The position numbers were made by a program, and so were the translations under genes. From positions 434,001 to 498,000 of the forward strand of contig CAVXTW010000015.1 in the NCBI GenBank assembly GCA_963764695.1: a stretch of 64,000 nt of DNA. The letters run 5' to 3'. The notes beneath the pieces are model-generated. The model made no database searches, had not been told where the DNA came from, and was given only the letters and a program-made list of their open reading frames with translations. The DNA comes from DATFRY01 sp963764695. Lineage in GTDB: Bacteria > Myxococcota_A > Polyangia > Haliangiales > Haliangiaceae. Positions 43,586 through 54,237 of the stretch are shown here, piece after piece; the stretch's first letter is position 1, and each line of letters begins with the position of its first letter.

Positions 43586-43771
43586 TCAGTCCTCGAGCGC
43601 GCGGATGCGGTCCTTGGTGGCCAGCTTCATCTTCTTGAGCTGGGCGTACTCAACTTGTTCTGCAGAGGTCAGGGATATGTGGCGGTCGAGCTGGCGGAGT
43701 CGCTCCTTGATGGCGCGATGCTCCGCTGTCAGTCGGGTCAGGATATCGTCCTTCGACGCACCAATCTCCAT
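43586..43771 (-). CDS. DUF465 (YdcH-like) family small protein
   Basis: A 61-residue helical-hairpin protein. EHRAIKERLRQLDRHISLTSAEQVEYAQLKKMKLATKDRIRAL is a complete DUF465 motif, mostly charged helix-turn-helix that can pair as a coiled coil. The start at ATG 43771 (MEIGASKDDIL) is preceded by GGTGGAGCGT; the longer frame to 43861 adds 30 residues unlike the family. Function in bacteria is unknown; it sits between an unknown gene and tsaB. Confidence 0.8.
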   Translation of the reverse strand: MEIGASKDDILTRLTAEHRAIKERLRQLDRHISLTSAEQVEYAQLKKMKLATKDRIRALED

Positions 43772-43966
43772 ACGCTCCACCGCTTCACCTCCGAGCTTAG
43801 AGGATGCGATCGCTACGCCCGAGCTACTCGTGAGCCGCGCCGCGATCGCGTCGAGTACCACGTGTTCACGATAGCGTGTTCGGTCGAACGCGACAACGAT
43901 GAATCAGGCGCGGACCTGGACGTGTGGGCGCGTGTCCCGTTCGTGAGGCGGGTGCGGTCTGCGCGA

Positions 43967-44731
43967 CTACTCTTTCCGGGGATTGCCGGCGAGCAGCCGG
44001 CTACCCGGGTTGCCATCGGGGAACGTCACCTCGGCCGCGCTCGGCCGGATGTAAACGGGAGTACCCGTCCGGGCCACGTTAACGCGCGATCCGGCGAGCG
44101 CAAGTCGCGCGACCGAGCGGGCCGTCGGCGTGATGCGCGCGCGAGCGAGTGGCTCGGCGGCGCCGGCCAGGGCTGCACCATGAGACTCGAGCGCGTCGCC
44201 GATCAGCACCGCGCGCGAAAGCTGCGCCTCGCGCAGGAGCTCGGCCACCACTGCGGCGAGCTCCGCCGGAACCATGATACGCTCCGCCCCCATCGCGTCG
44301 ACGCGGTCGCCCTCGACGCGGAAGAAGCCGGCGCAGACCTCGCCGCGGCGGGCATCGAAGGCCGGCACGACCAGCGTGTCGGCCAGCGGTTCGACGGCCG
44401 CGGCGTCCAGCGCCAGCGCCGCGAGCGAGGACACCGACCACAGCGGCAGCCCGGTGGCGAAGCACAGCCCCTTGGCGGTGGCCATGCCGATGCGCAGGCC
44501 GGTGAAGGAGCCGGGGCCGGCGCCGATCGCGACCGCGGCCAGCTGGGCGAGCTCCACGCCGGCCTCGCCGAGCACGCCGTCGATCAGGGCGATCAGGTCG
44601 TCGCTGCGGCTCTCGGCGCGCCCCTCGGCGGAGAGATCCACGCCGGGCCCCAGGAGCGCAACGCTTGCGACCCGGGTCGATGTGTCGATGGCGAGGACCG
44701 GAGACACCCCGGGTGTACCGCTCCAATCCAT
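43967..44731 (-). CDS. tsaB: tRNA threonylcarbamoyladenosine biosynthesis protein TsaB
   Basis: A 254-residue ASKHA-fold protein. VLAIDTSTRVASVALL (phosphate-1-like loop), GVDLSAEGRAESRSDDLIALIDGVLGEAG and AVAIGAGPGSFTGLRIGMATAKGL identify TsaB. It forms the TsaBDE complex that transfers threonylcarbamoyl to A37 of ANN-decoding tRNAs. It lacks catalytic activity itself. It is divergent from the MXAN_5187-type gene, with starts 45 bases apart. TAGGAGG before the ATG supports the start. Confidence 0.93.
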   Translation of the reverse strand: MDWSGTPGVSPVLAIDTSTRVASVALLGPGVDLSAEGRAESRSDDLIALIDGVLGEAGVELAQLAAVAIGAGPGSFTGLRIGMATAKGLCFATGLPLWSVSSLAALALDAAAVEPLADTLVVPAFDARRGEVCAGFFRVEGDRVDAMGAERIMVPAELAAVVAELLREAQLSRAVLIGDALESHGAALAGAAEPLARARITPTARSVARLALAGSRVNVARTGTPVYIRPSAAEVTFPDGNPGSRLLAGNPRKE

Positions 44732-44775
44732 GCTGTAGCGCCTCCTACCACGTCTGGTACGCTGGTGAAAGACCC

Positions 44776-46584
44776 GTGGCCCTGAGCTCGGACGTCAAGA
44801 AGGGGATGAAGCCGGAGGAGCTGGAAGAGCTACTCAACGGCCTCGAGAAGCTGCTGGAGCGCACGAAGGTGCTCTACGAGCAGTACTTCATGGGCATCCA
44901 GAAGATGGCCCCGCTGCAGCTGCACCGCGACGTCGAGCGCAAGGTGCGCGAGCTGATGCAGCAGCAGATCCGCAACACGGCGCTGCGGTTCCGGTTCACG
45001 ACGATCAGCCAGAAGTTCGGGTCGTACTCGACCTACTGGAAGCGGACGCTGCGCGAGATCGAGCAGGGCAAGTACGTGCGCGACCTGGCCCGGGTCAAGC
45101 GCAAGGCCGACCAGATGGGCGAGGAGCTGCCCGAGGAGCTGCTGGTCAAGCTGCCCAAGCTGGTCCAGGACCGGATCCGGCGCGATCGCGAGCGCATGGC
45201 CGAGCGCGCGATGCGCGACGCCGAGCACGAGATCCGGGCGCGGGGCACGTCTGCCGGCGACAGCGGCGCCGACGACAGCCTGGCGCTGCACGAGATCAGC
45301 GACGTCGAGGCGCAGAGCCTGTTCAACGAGGGCGACCTGGACCTGGACAAGGTGTTCGAGGCGCTGACCGAGGCGCCGGCGCCCGAGGGGACGCCGGTTC
45401 CGGGCGCGACCCGGGCGGTGCCGGCCGCGGACGAGTCGGATGCCCGGCGCTCGGTCGACTTGCTGGAGCCGGATACGGAGACGCTGGAGCCGGACGGCGG
45501 CGGGGCGCCGGCGATGGATTCGTGGGCGGAGTCGCCGGAGCCGGACGAATCGCCGGAGCCGGCCGTGGAGCCGCCGACGCCGGCAGAGTCGATGGTGGCC
45601 CAGGGCAAGGGACGCGCGGCCCGCGCCAGGGGTCGAACCGTGACGTCGCCGATGGGCAAGGCGATCGCGGCGAGCCGGCCGTCAACCTCGGACGCATCGG
45701 ATGCGTCGGACGGGTCGGATGCCCAGCCGGTCGCGCCGGTCGCGGACCCGCCGGTCGCGGACCCGCCGGTCGCGAACCCGCCGGTTGCGGCTCCCCCGGT
45801 CGCGGTCCGGTCAACCCCGCCGGTGTTCCGGGTCCCGCTGCCGCCGGGGGCAAGCCCGCGGCCGAGCGCGACCCCGCCGGAGCCTCCGGCTGCGGTGCCT
45901 CTGCCTCCCGTGCTGCCGCGCACCGCGACCGGGCCCCAGACCGCGCCCGCGCCCGTGCCGCCGCGGACCATGACCGGCCAGACGCCGCCCGTGTCGCCGG
46001 GCCCGCCCCCGCCCGTGCCGCCGCGGACCATGACCGGCCAGACGCCGCCCGTGTCGCCTGGCCCGGCCCCGCCCGTGCCACCGCGGACCATGACCGGCCA
46101 GACGCCGCCCGTGCCGCCGCGGACCGTGACCGGCCAGCAGACGCCGCGCGCCGCCACCGGACAGCCGACGCCGCGGGCCGCGACCGGCCAGCCAGTCCCA
46201 CCGCGGACCGTGACCGGGCAGCAGACCCCGCCACCCCGCGCCGCCACCCCGCCGCCTCCGCCACGTGGCGCGACTCCGCCGCCTCCGCCTCGGGCTGCGA
46301 CCGCGCGCCGGGCCGAGCCGCCTGCGCACCCGGCGCCCGACCTGCCGCCCGGCATGGACGACCGCGAGTGCCGCGAGCTCTATGCGCGCTACCTCAAGGC
46401 GCGCCAGCTTGTCGGCGAGAGCAACGACGACGTGACCTACGAGCGCCTGGTGAGCTCGCTCAGCAAGCAGGCCAGCGCGATCATGAACCAGCACAGCGCG
46501 CGGGGCGTCCAGTTCCACGTCGTGGTGCGCGGCGACAAGGTCGTGCTCAAGGCCAAGCCGCTCAAGCCGGGCAAGGACGAGTAG
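44776..46584 (+). CDS. MXAN_5187-type protein with long Pro-rich repeat region
   Basis: A 602-residue protein with two conserved ends. Residues 10-180 form an alpha-helical domain (EELEELLNGLEKLLERTKVLYEQYFMGIQKMAPLQLHRDVERKVREL...) typical of the myxobacterial MXAN_5187 family. Residues 525-602 form the family C-terminal domain (DDRECRELYARYLKARQLVGESNDDVTYERLV...FHVVVRGDKVVLKAKPLK). Between lies a low-complexity region of about 250 residues: PPVADPPVAD-type units, then PPRTMTGQTPPVSPGP units. The start is GTG 44776 (VALSSDVKKG). The function is not known. It is followed by threonine synthase after six bases. Confidence 0.8.
   Translation: MALSSDVKKGMKPEELEELLNGLEKLLERTKVLYEQYFMGIQKMAPLQLHRDVERKVRELMQQQIRNTALRFRFTTISQKFGSYSTYWKRTLREIEQGKYVRDLARVKRKADQMGEELPEELLVKLPKLVQDRIRRDRERMAERAMRDAEHEIRARGTSAGDSGADDSLALHEISDVEAQSLFNEGDLDLDKVFEALTEAPAPEGTPVPGATRAVPAADESDARRSVDLLEPDTETLEPDGGGAPAMDSWAESPEPDESPEPAVEPPTPAESMVAQGKGRAARARGRTVTSPMGKAIAASRPSTSDASDASDGSDAQPVAPVADPPVADPPVANPPVAAPPVAVRSTPPVFRVPLPPGASPRPSATPPEPPAAVPLPPVLPRTATGPQTAPAPVPPRTMTGQTPPVSPGPPPPVPPRTMTGQTPPVSPGPAPPVPPRTMTGQTPPVPPRTVTGQQTPRAATGQPTPRAATGQPVPPRTVTGQQTPPPRAATPPPPPRGATPPPPPRAATARRAEPPAHPAPDLPPGMDDRECRELYARYLKARQLVGESNDDVTYERLVSSLSKQASAIMNQHSARGVQFHVVVRGDKVVLKAKPLKPGKDE
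45961..46110. repeat. 60-bp tandem repeat, about 2.5 copies
   Basis: Units starting at 45961, 46021 and 46081 begin CCGCGGACCATGACCGGCCA, with the third truncated. Each encodes PRTMTGQTPPVSPGP...PVP within the MXAN_5187-type gene. Identity is near complete over 40 bases, so recent in-frame expansion is likely. Confidence 0.85.
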
Positions 46585-46590
46585 GCGCGC

Positions 46591-47919
<1,329 letters not shown>

Positions 47920-47957
47920 ACCAACCCGACCAGGTCTTCGACCACGTTCTGTCGGAC

Positions 47958-50900
47958 CTAGTGGGGCTGGGCGCTGCTGCCACTGTCGGCGAAGCGCGTC
48001 CGGCCGGTGTGATTCCACCAGTCGAGCCAGCGCTGCCGGGCCTGCTCGCGCTCGCGGCGCGGCAGATCGTGGTGGTAGCCGAAGTACTCGCCGGTCGCCT
48101 TGCGCAGGTCCTCGGCGGCGGAGCGGCGGATCTCGGTGTCCTTGTGGGCCAGGCCTTCGAGCAGCCACTCGATGCGGTTGCGGGTCCGGTTCTTGTCCCA
48201 CCAGTGGCGCCACTTGCGATTGCTCGGGCCGAAGTCCTGCTTGGTCAGGCGCACCAGCGCGCGGCCCGCGATTGTCGCCGCCTCGCCGCCGCCGGCGTGG
48301 AGGTCGAGCAGGTCCGGGATCGCGCTGATGTCGGCCAGCTCGCCCAGCGCGGTCGCCGCGCACTCGATGGTGGTGAGATCGTCGCCGTGCAGCGCGCGTC
48401 GCGCGACAGCCAGCGCCGCGGCCAGGTGGGGCTGCGGATACGACGCCAGCGCCTCGATCGCGATCGCCCGGGTGCCGCGGTCGGGGTCGAACAGCCGCTC
48501 GACCAGCGGCGGCAAGAGCGCCTCGAGCCGCATCTCCGACGCGCACAGCGCGGCGTAGTAGCGGACGTCGTTGCCGCTGTCGCGCAGCTTCTCGCTCACC
48601 ACGTCGGCCGCCGGCGCGCCCATCCGCACCGCGAGCTCGAGCAGGTGGCCGTGCTGGGCCGCGCGCACGTGGCGGCCGCCGATCTGCCGGCGGTCGAGGA
48701 TGAGCCGGCCGGGGAAGTGGCGCCGCAGCCACGGCAGCACGTCGGCCGGCCGGGTGAGTGCCTCCTCCATCGCGCCGGCCGCCGCGGCGTCGTTGGCGCC
48801 GTCGACCGCGACCATCAGCGCCTCGACCTCGGGCGGGATCGGAATGTCGGCCGCCGCGCTGCCGCTCGCCACCCGCGACTCGCCGGGCCGCGGGATCTCG
48901 CCCAGCAGGGTCGGCATCACGTCCGGCGAGACCGCCGCCATGCGCACTGTCGCGCGGTCGTCGACGCGCTCGGGCGCCTCCGCATCCGCGCGCTGGTCGA
49001 CCGGCGCGTCCGCGGGCGGCGTCGCGGCCGGCATCTGCCTGCTCTGCGACATCGCCTTGCCGCGCATGATGATGCGGCCGAGCGCCTCGCTGGCGGTGGC
49101 GGCCAGCGGCAGGATCTCCGACGCCTCCGCCACCATCAGCATGTCGCCGCCGCGATGGCCGATGACCAGCGCCACCACCCGGTTGCGCAGCACCACCGGC
49201 AGCAGCAGCGCGCTCGGCGGGATCACGCCGCCCAGCCGCCGGATCATCGCGTCGATGTCCTTGTCGCCGGTGGTGACCGGGCCGATGTAGGGCGACGCCG
49301 TGTTCACCGCCTGGCGGAACGCCGACGCGGTGTCGAGCGGGATGAGCACCTGGGCGATGTTGCTCTGCTCCACCTCGTCGCCGGCGATGGCCACGCGGCC
49401 GATGGCGGCCCCGCCCTGCACGGTCAAGAGGCCGACGTACCAGGTGCGCGCGCGGATGGCGCGCAAGAGGATCTGGAAGACCTCGTCGCGATGCTCGGCC
49501 GCTCCCAGCATCGCGCGCGCCTCGCTCACGCTGAGCGGCGTCGGGTCGAAGCCGCCCATGCGGCGGACCGACTGCGTGGTCGCGCCCGAGTCGCCCGCCA
49601 TCGGCCCGGTCGGCGCCGACGGCAGCGGGGCGACCGGCGGGCCGCTTGCCTCGTCCTGCGGCCCGATCTCGCCGCTGACCGCGCTCGGACCGCGGCCGTC
49701 GTCGAACCGCGCCATCGGCGCGGTGACCGCCAGCCCGCCCGAGTCGGGGCCGTCGTACTCGATCACCACCTCGGCGGAGCTGCCGGACAGCACCTCGGGC
49801 GCGTCGCCCGCCGACCCGTCCGGCACCGTGTCCTCCGGCACCAGCGGCAGCGGCTCGTCGGTGGTGTGTCGCCTGTATGCCTCGGCCGCCTTCTGATCGA
49901 CCTCGATCTGTCGCTGGCGCACCGCCTCCGGCGTCATGTCGCGCGTGCGCCGCCCGCTCGGATGCAGCGGCTGCGCGTCGGCCAGCGCCAGTGCCGCCGG
50001 CGTGGGCGCCGTGATGGCCCCGGACGCGTCGAAGGGCGCCGTCACCTGTGCCTCGAGCGCCGCCTCGGCCGCGTTCATCGCGACCTGCGGCATGTTCGCC
50101 GCGACCGGGGCCGCAGCCGACGCGTCGGCAGCAGCCGCGGCCTCGGCAGCAGCCGCATCCGCCGCCGCCGCCGCAGCGGCCTCGGCAGCCGCCGCGTCCT
50201 CAGCAGCCTGGGCGTCGGCAGCGGCCTGGGCCTGCGCGTTCGCCCACGCTGCCTCCTGGGCCTCCACAGCAGCCCGCGCCTCGGCAGCCGCCCGGGCCTC
50301 TTCTGCAGCCTGCGCCTCCGCAGCCCGCGCCTCTTCCGCAGCCCGCGCCCCTTCCGCAGCCCGCGCCCCTTCCGCAGCCCGCGCCCCTTCCGCAGCCCGC
50401 GCCCCTTCCGCAGCCCGCGCCCCTTCCGCCGCCCGCGCCTCGGCAGCCGCCCGCGCATCTTCCGCAGCCCCGGCAGCAGTCCGCGCCCCGGCAGGAGCCC
50501 TGCCCCCGGCAACCTCAGCGTCCGCAGCCGCCTGCGCAGCGATCGCGGCCGCGCCCGGCCTGGTCTCCGCCGCCGACGGCGCAGCGGCCCAGCGCGCGGC
50601 CGCCGCATCGGCGCCCGGCCTGGTCGCCTCGTCGGTCGGCGCCGAGGCCGCACGCGCCTCCACATCAGCGACCACCACACCGGGCGACGTGTCCACCCCG
50701 GCCAGCGCTGCAGCGAGCGCGCCCGGCCTGGTCTCCTCCGGCGCCGGCGCCGAGGCGATGCGGGTCGGGGCCGACGCCACCGCCACGGCCGGGTCGAGCC
50801 TGGTCGGCTCGGCGGCCGGCGGCTGGGCGAGCGTGCCCACCACCACCGACGGCGAGCCGCCGACCGGCGGGATCATCGACGGACGCGACGCCTCGGCCAG

Positions 50901-51374
50901 GCGCATGAACCGATCGTCGCTGGCCCGCCCGTACACGCGGTCGAAGGCCAGCTCGAAGCGAAACTCCGGCGCCACGAACGGCTGCACCGGCGCGCCCAGC
51001 TCGCTGGCCAGGTCCTCGAGCAGCCCGAGGTCAACCGGATCGCGCGCCAGCACCCGCATGGCGTCGCCGTCGAACGACAGCGGCACGACGCGGAAACGCT
51101 CGGCCAGCGCGCGCGGACATCGGCTGGCCGCGCGCGGCTCCATCCCGTCCAGCTCGCGCGCCGTCGCCGGCGGCAGCCCGGTCGCCAGCGACAGGTACTG
51201 CAGGAGCCGCTGCTCGGGCAGAAGGTTCATCTCGAGCAGGATGGTGTCGAGCGCGCCATCGAACAGCACCTGGCGCTGGAACGCCCGCTCCATCCGCCGC
51301 ACGTCGACCACACCGTCGCGGACCAGCAGCGAGCTCAGGCGCGATGTCCCACTCGTCTGGCTCGTCTCGCTCAT
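47958..51374 (-). CDS. Large GspE_N / Ala-rich repeat / GAF-like / HEAT protein
   Basis: A 1138-residue soluble protein with an unusual order of domains. Residues 1-150 resemble the N-terminal domain of type II/IV secretion ATPases (LLPEQRLLQYLSLATGLPPATA...FRVVPLSFDGDAMRVLARDPVDLGLLEDLASELG), a fold that can bind c-di-GMP in MshE. Residues 200-470 are low complexity, with EGARAA repeats and poly-Ala. Residues 640-790 look like a GAF-type domain (FQILLRAIRARTWYVGLLTVQGG...LPVVLRNRVVALVIGHRGG). The C-terminus has HEAT-like repeats (PWLRRHFPGRLILDR...EALLPPLVERLFDPDRGTRAIAIEALASYP). There is no ATPase domain, so it is not a secretion motor; a scaffold or c-di-GMP receptor is inferred. Confidence 0.7.
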   Translation of the reverse strand: MSETSQTSGTSRLSSLLVRDGVVDVRRMERAFQRQVLFDGALDTILLEMNLLPEQRLLQYLSLATGLPPATARELDGMEPRAASRCPRALAERFRVVPLSFDGDAMRVLARDPVDLGLLEDLASELGAPVQPFVAPEFRFELAFDRVYGRASDDRFMRLAEASRPSMIPPVGGSPSVVVGTLAQPPAAEPTRLDPAVAVASAPTRIASAPAPEETRPGALAAALAGVDTSPGVVVADVEARAASAPTDEATRPGADAAAARWAAAPSAAETRPGAAAIAAQAAADAEVAGGRAPAGARTAAGAAEDARAAAEARAAEGARAAEGARAAEGARAAEGARAAEGARAAEEARAAEAQAAEEARAAAEARAAVEAQEAAWANAQAQAAADAQAAEDAAAAEAAAAAAADAAAAEAAAAADASAAAPVAANMPQVAMNAAEAALEAQVTAPFDASGAITAPTPAALALADAQPLHPSGRRTRDMTPEAVRQRQIEVDQKAAEAYRRHTTDEPLPLVPEDTVPDGSAGDAPEVLSGSSAEVVIEYDGPDSGGLAVTAPMARFDDGRGPSAVSGEIGPQDEASGPPVAPLPSAPTGPMAGDSGATTQSVRRMGGFDPTPLSVSEARAMLGAAEHRDEVFQILLRAIRARTWYVGLLTVQGGAAIGRVAIAGDEVEQSNIAQVLIPLDTASAFRQAVNTASPYIGPVTTGDKDIDAMIRRLGGVIPPSALLLPVVLRNRVVALVIGHRGGDMLMVAEASEILPLAATASEALGRIIMRGKAMSQSRQMPAATPPADAPVDQRADAEAPERVDDRATVRMAAVSPDVMPTLLGEIPRPGESRVASGSAAADIPIPPEVEALMVAVDGANDAAAAGAMEEALTRPADVLPWLRRHFPGRLILDRRQIGGRHVRAAQHGHLLELAVRMGAPAADVVSEKLRDSGNDVRYYAALCASEMRLEALLPPLVERLFDPDRGTRAIAIEALASYPQPHLAAALAVARRALHGDDLTTIECAATALGELADISAIPDLLDLHAGGGEAATIAGRALVRLTKQDFGPSNRKWRHWWDKNRTRNRIEWLLEGLAHKDTEIRRSAAEDLRKATGEYFGYHHDLPRREREQARQRWLDWWNHTGRTRFADSGSSAQPH
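50330..50445. repeat. 18-bp tandem repeat encoding EGARAA
   Basis: At least five near-identical copies of CGCGCCCCTTCCGCAGCC, with diverged flanking copies, lie in the reverse-strand gene for the large HEAT protein. The product repeats the hexapeptide EGARAA. It is probably a long alpha-helix of variable length. Confidence 0.85.
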
Positions 51375-51411
51375 CTCTGGCTCATCCTCGGATCATCTCC
51401 CCCGCTCACGG

Positions 51412-52092
51412 TCATGACTCGGCCACGACCACGTAGGTCCCGGCCAGCCAGTCGTGCAGCGCCCGCTTCTCGCTGTCGAACCCGATCCAGAAGAAGCCCA
51501 GCCCCAACGTGACGAGGCTGGCCAGATAGGCGGCGGTGCGCGCCGCGGTGCGCGGGATCGACGGTGAATCGCCGAACAGATCGATGACGCGCACGCGCAG
51601 GACGCGCATGCCGAGCGTGCGTCCGGTGGTGGCCTGGAACAGAAACAGATAGATGAGGGCGATGGCGAGCGCCAGCCCGATGCCGCCGACCAGCGCCGGC
51701 TCGCCGGCCAGAAACATGTCCAGCCAGAAATCCAGCCCGCGGAAGTTCGACGGCGGCAGCCGGATGCCGGTGATGACCGCAGCCAGCCAGGTGAGAAGCA
51801 GCATCACCGGCGCCAGCACGCCCAGATCGATGAGCGCGGCGGCCAGCCGTCGCCAGAACCCGGCCACATAGAAGGTGGGTGCCGCCGTGCGACCGCCGCG
51901 CGGCACCGGCTGACGCGGCCCCGGATGCGGCGGGTGACCCTGCTGATGCCCGTGCTGATGCGACGGATCCCAGCCCGGCTGGTGGGCGCTATTGCGCACG
52001 CGACCATCCGGGTCGCGGCGCCCCCCTGGGCCCACCGCTCGTTCCCCCGGATCCGCGCCCAGTATTGCCGGTTGCCGCACGGACATTGTCAT
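51412..52092 (-). CDS. RDD-family membrane protein
   Basis: A 226-residue protein of the RDD family. An N-terminal disordered, His/Gly/Pro-rich part (HQHGHQQGHPPHPGPRQP) precedes the first helix. FYVAGFWRRLAAALIDLGVLA gives the first Arg-Asp motif; further helices and TTGRTLGMRVLRVRVID (the RDD central signature) follow, then FGFDSEKRALHDWLAGTYVV at the end. ATG 52092 is used; the extension to 52275 would lie inside rsmE. RDD proteins are of unknown transport function; Na+/H+ antiport has been shown for some. The gene lies 28 bases after the rsmE stop. Confidence 0.85.
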   Translation of the reverse strand: MTMSVRQPAILGADPGERAVGPGGRRDPDGRVRNSAHQPGWDPSHQHGHQQGHPPHPGPRQPVPRGGRTAAPTFYVAGFWRRLAAALIDLGVLAPVMLLLTWLAAVITGIRLPPSNFRGLDFWLDMFLAGEPALVGGIGLALAIALIYLFLFQATTGRTLGMRVLRVRVIDLFGDSPSIPRTAARTAAYLASLVTLGLGFFWIGFDSEKRALHDWLAGTYVVVAES

Positions 52093-52120
52093 GGGTTTTA
52101 CAGCGCGCGCACCGCGGAGA

Positions 52121-52879
52121 TCAAATCTCGCCGAGGACGTACGCGAGGATCGCGGCTCCCGCAACTGCTGCCGTGTCGGCGCGCAAGATCCGGGCACCCA
52201 GTCCCACTGCCGCGAACCCGGCAGCGGTCGCCGCCTCGACCTCGCCGGCGGACAGACCGCCCTCGGGTCCCACAAGCACCGCGACCGTGGCCGGCGGCCG
52301 CTCGGGCAGGGCCGATCGCAGCGGAACTGCCTTCGCCTCCTCCCAGAAGACCAGTTTCAGCTCCGCGTCCGCCGTCCGCGCAAGTGCCTGGTCGAGGCTG
52401 CAGATCGGGTCGACCACCGGCACCTGCATGGCCCGACATTGCTGGACCGCCGCCCTCACCTGGACGCGGAAGCGCTCGCGCCGCTTCTCGGCCCGCTCCC
52501 CGTCCAGCCGCACCACCGACCGCTCGGCGGTCAGCGGCACGATGCGCCCCACCCCGAGCTCGACGAGCTTGGTGAGACAGTAGTCCATCCGCTCACCCTT
52601 GATGAGCGACAGGATGACGGTGAGCCGCGCGGCCGTGCGCGGCGAGGCGACCGCGGTGCGCGCCCCCACGTCCAGGGCCGCGCTGCGCGAGCCGACGCTC
52701 TTGACCTCCGCCTCGGCCTCGCACCCTTCTCCGTCGAACAAGAGCAGCCTGTCACCCGGGCGCATGCGGCGCACGTGAAACAGGTAGTGGTAGTCCTCGC
52801 CGCGCACGCTGCGCTCGCCGGGCACCAGCTCCGACGGTGGGATCAGGACCCGGAGCAGCTGAGCAGCACCGCGCTCCAC
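52121..52879 (-). CDS. rsmE: 16S rRNA (uracil-1498-N3)-methyltransferase
   Basis: A 252-residue SPOUT methyltransferase. The N-terminal PUA-like domain has EDYHYLFHVRRMRPGDRLLLFDGEG, and the SPOUT domain has ILSLIKGERMDYCLTKLVELGVGRIVPLTAERS (family signature), VLVGPEGGLSAGEVEAA and LGARILRADTAAVAGAAIL, the knot with SAM-binding residues. It methylates U1498 of 16S rRNA. Its GTG start at 52879 overlaps the end of prmA by 37 bases, so the two are coupled; both modify the ribosome. Confidence 0.95.
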   Translation of the reverse strand: MERGAAQLLRVLIPPSELVPGERSVRGEDYHYLFHVRRMRPGDRLLLFDGEGCEAEAEVKSVGSRSAALDVGARTAVASPRTAARLTVILSLIKGERMDYCLTKLVELGVGRIVPLTAERSVVRLDGERAEKRRERFRVQVRAAVQQCRAMQVPVVDPICSLDQALARTADAELKLVFWEEAKAVPLRSALPERPPATVAVLVGPEGGLSAGEVEAATAAGFAAVGLGARILRADTAAVAGAAILAYVLGEI

Positions 52880-53745
52880 GCCGTGTCCTCCTCGTCCCGG
52901 CGCAGCTCTTCCAGCGCCATCCCGTGCCCGCGATATCGATCGGCGACAGGCTCAGCCTGCTCCGACAACAGGCCGCTCAGCGCCAGCCATCCGCCCGGCG
53001 CCACGCGCTCGCACAGCGGCGCCGCCAGCTCGGCCAGGACGTCGGCCTGGATGTTGGCCAGCGCGAGGTCGAACGGGCCGCGCAGCTCGCGCAGGTCCGC
53101 GTTCGAGGTCTGGATGCGCGCGGCCCGGTTGGCGGCGATGTTCTCGGCCGCCACCGCGACCGCGGCGGCGTCGTTGTCGACCGCCAGCACCTCGGCCTGC
53201 GGCCACAGCACCGCCGCGCCCAGGGCCAGGATCCCGGACCCGGTCCCCAGATCGAGCACGCGCGCCGGGCGCACGCCGCGATCGGCGAGGTCCTGCAGGA
53301 TGCGCAGGACCAGCCGGGTCAACGCATGGGCCCCGGTGCCGAAGGCCTGGCCCGGATCGAGGTGCACCACCCGATCGTCGGGCCCCGGCTGGTGGCTGTC
53401 CCAGCTGGGCACCACCACGATCTGCCGCGTGAGCCGTACCGTCCGGAAGTAGCGCTTCCACGCGTCGCGCCACTCCGCTTCGGGCGCCGCCTGGCGCGAA
53501 CTGACCCCGGCCGGGTCCAGCGGCTGCCCGGTCGCGGCCAGCGAGGCGGCCGCCGTGCGCGCGGCCTGCTCGGCCTCGGGGGCGCGCTCGGCCGGCACCC
53601 AGAAGACGACCTCCCGGGCCCGCACCTCCACGCCGCCGGCAGCATCCGGGACGGCCGCCGCGAGCAGGGCAGCTGCCTCGTCTGCGGCGCCGTCGTCCGG
53701 CGCGCCGCCGATGACGGGGATCGAGATCTCGACCCAGTCAGTCAG
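52843..53745 (-). CDS. prmA: Ribosomal protein L11 methyltransferase
   Basis: About 300 residues. Homology begins before the GTG at 53631: LTDWVEISIPVIGGAPDDGAA and LLAAAVPDAAGGVEVRAR match the N-terminal substrate domain of PrmA. No ATG, GTG or TTG lies upstream in frame before the stop at 53794; the nearest candidates are CTG at 53745 or 53781, so start is uncertain. DPGQAFGTGAHALTRLVLRIL and VLDLGTGSGILALGAAVL (motif I) and NIQADVLAEL (motif IV) are intact. It trimethylates Lys residues and the N-terminus of L11. It is followed by rsmE. Confidence 0.88.
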   Translation of the reverse strand: MTDWVEISIPVIGGAPDDGAADEAAALLAAAVPDAAGGVEVRAREVVFWVPAERAPEAEQAARTAAASLAATGQPLDPAGVSSRQAAPEAEWRDAWKRYFRTVRLTRQIVVVPSWDSHQPGPDDRVVHLDPGQAFGTGAHALTRLVLRILQDLADRGVRPARVLDLGTGSGILALGAAVLWPQAEVLAVDNDAAAVAVAAENIAANRAARIQTSNADLRELRGPFDLALANIQADVLAELAAPLCERVAPGGWLALSGLLSEQAEPVADRYRGHGMALEELRRDEEDTAWSAVLLSCSGS

Positions 53746-53829
53746 AGCGCGCCGCCGTTCGCCCGATGCCGTGACCGGCAGGCGTGAGCGTCGTCAGCCA
53801 CGAATTTCTCCGTCCCCCCGCCGGGGCGC

Positions 53830-54045
<216 letters not shown>

Positions 54046-54129
54046 AGAGCCATCGTGGGTACACGAATACTCAACCAGAATCAAGTGTATGGCCGCGAAG
54101 TGAATTCAATATAGGTGTAAATATCCCCC

Positions 54130-54158
54130 TTGACTAGAATGTTTACGGCGGATAGTGT
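54130..54158 (+). promoter_or_regulatory. Candidate sigma70 promoter for the small conserved gene
   Basis: TTGACT (54130-54135) and TAGTGT (54153-54158) are 17 bases apart in an AT-rich stretch that stands out from its surroundings. It lies 79 bases upstream of the GTG at 54238. Confidence 0.5.
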
Positions 54159-54237
54159 TCGTGTTCAGTTTCCGCCGGCGGGGCACTACAGCAGGCAGGT
54201 TGTGCGTCAACTGCTGCTTCCTACTAGGAGGGTGAGA

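Noticed and set aside
45961..46110. 60-bp repeats as a possible CRISPR array
   Set aside because: Copies are adjacent without spacers and encode an in-frame Pro-rich protein.
50330..50445. 18-bp repeats as a regulatory iteron
   Set aside because: They are in phase with the reverse-strand protein and encode EGARAA.
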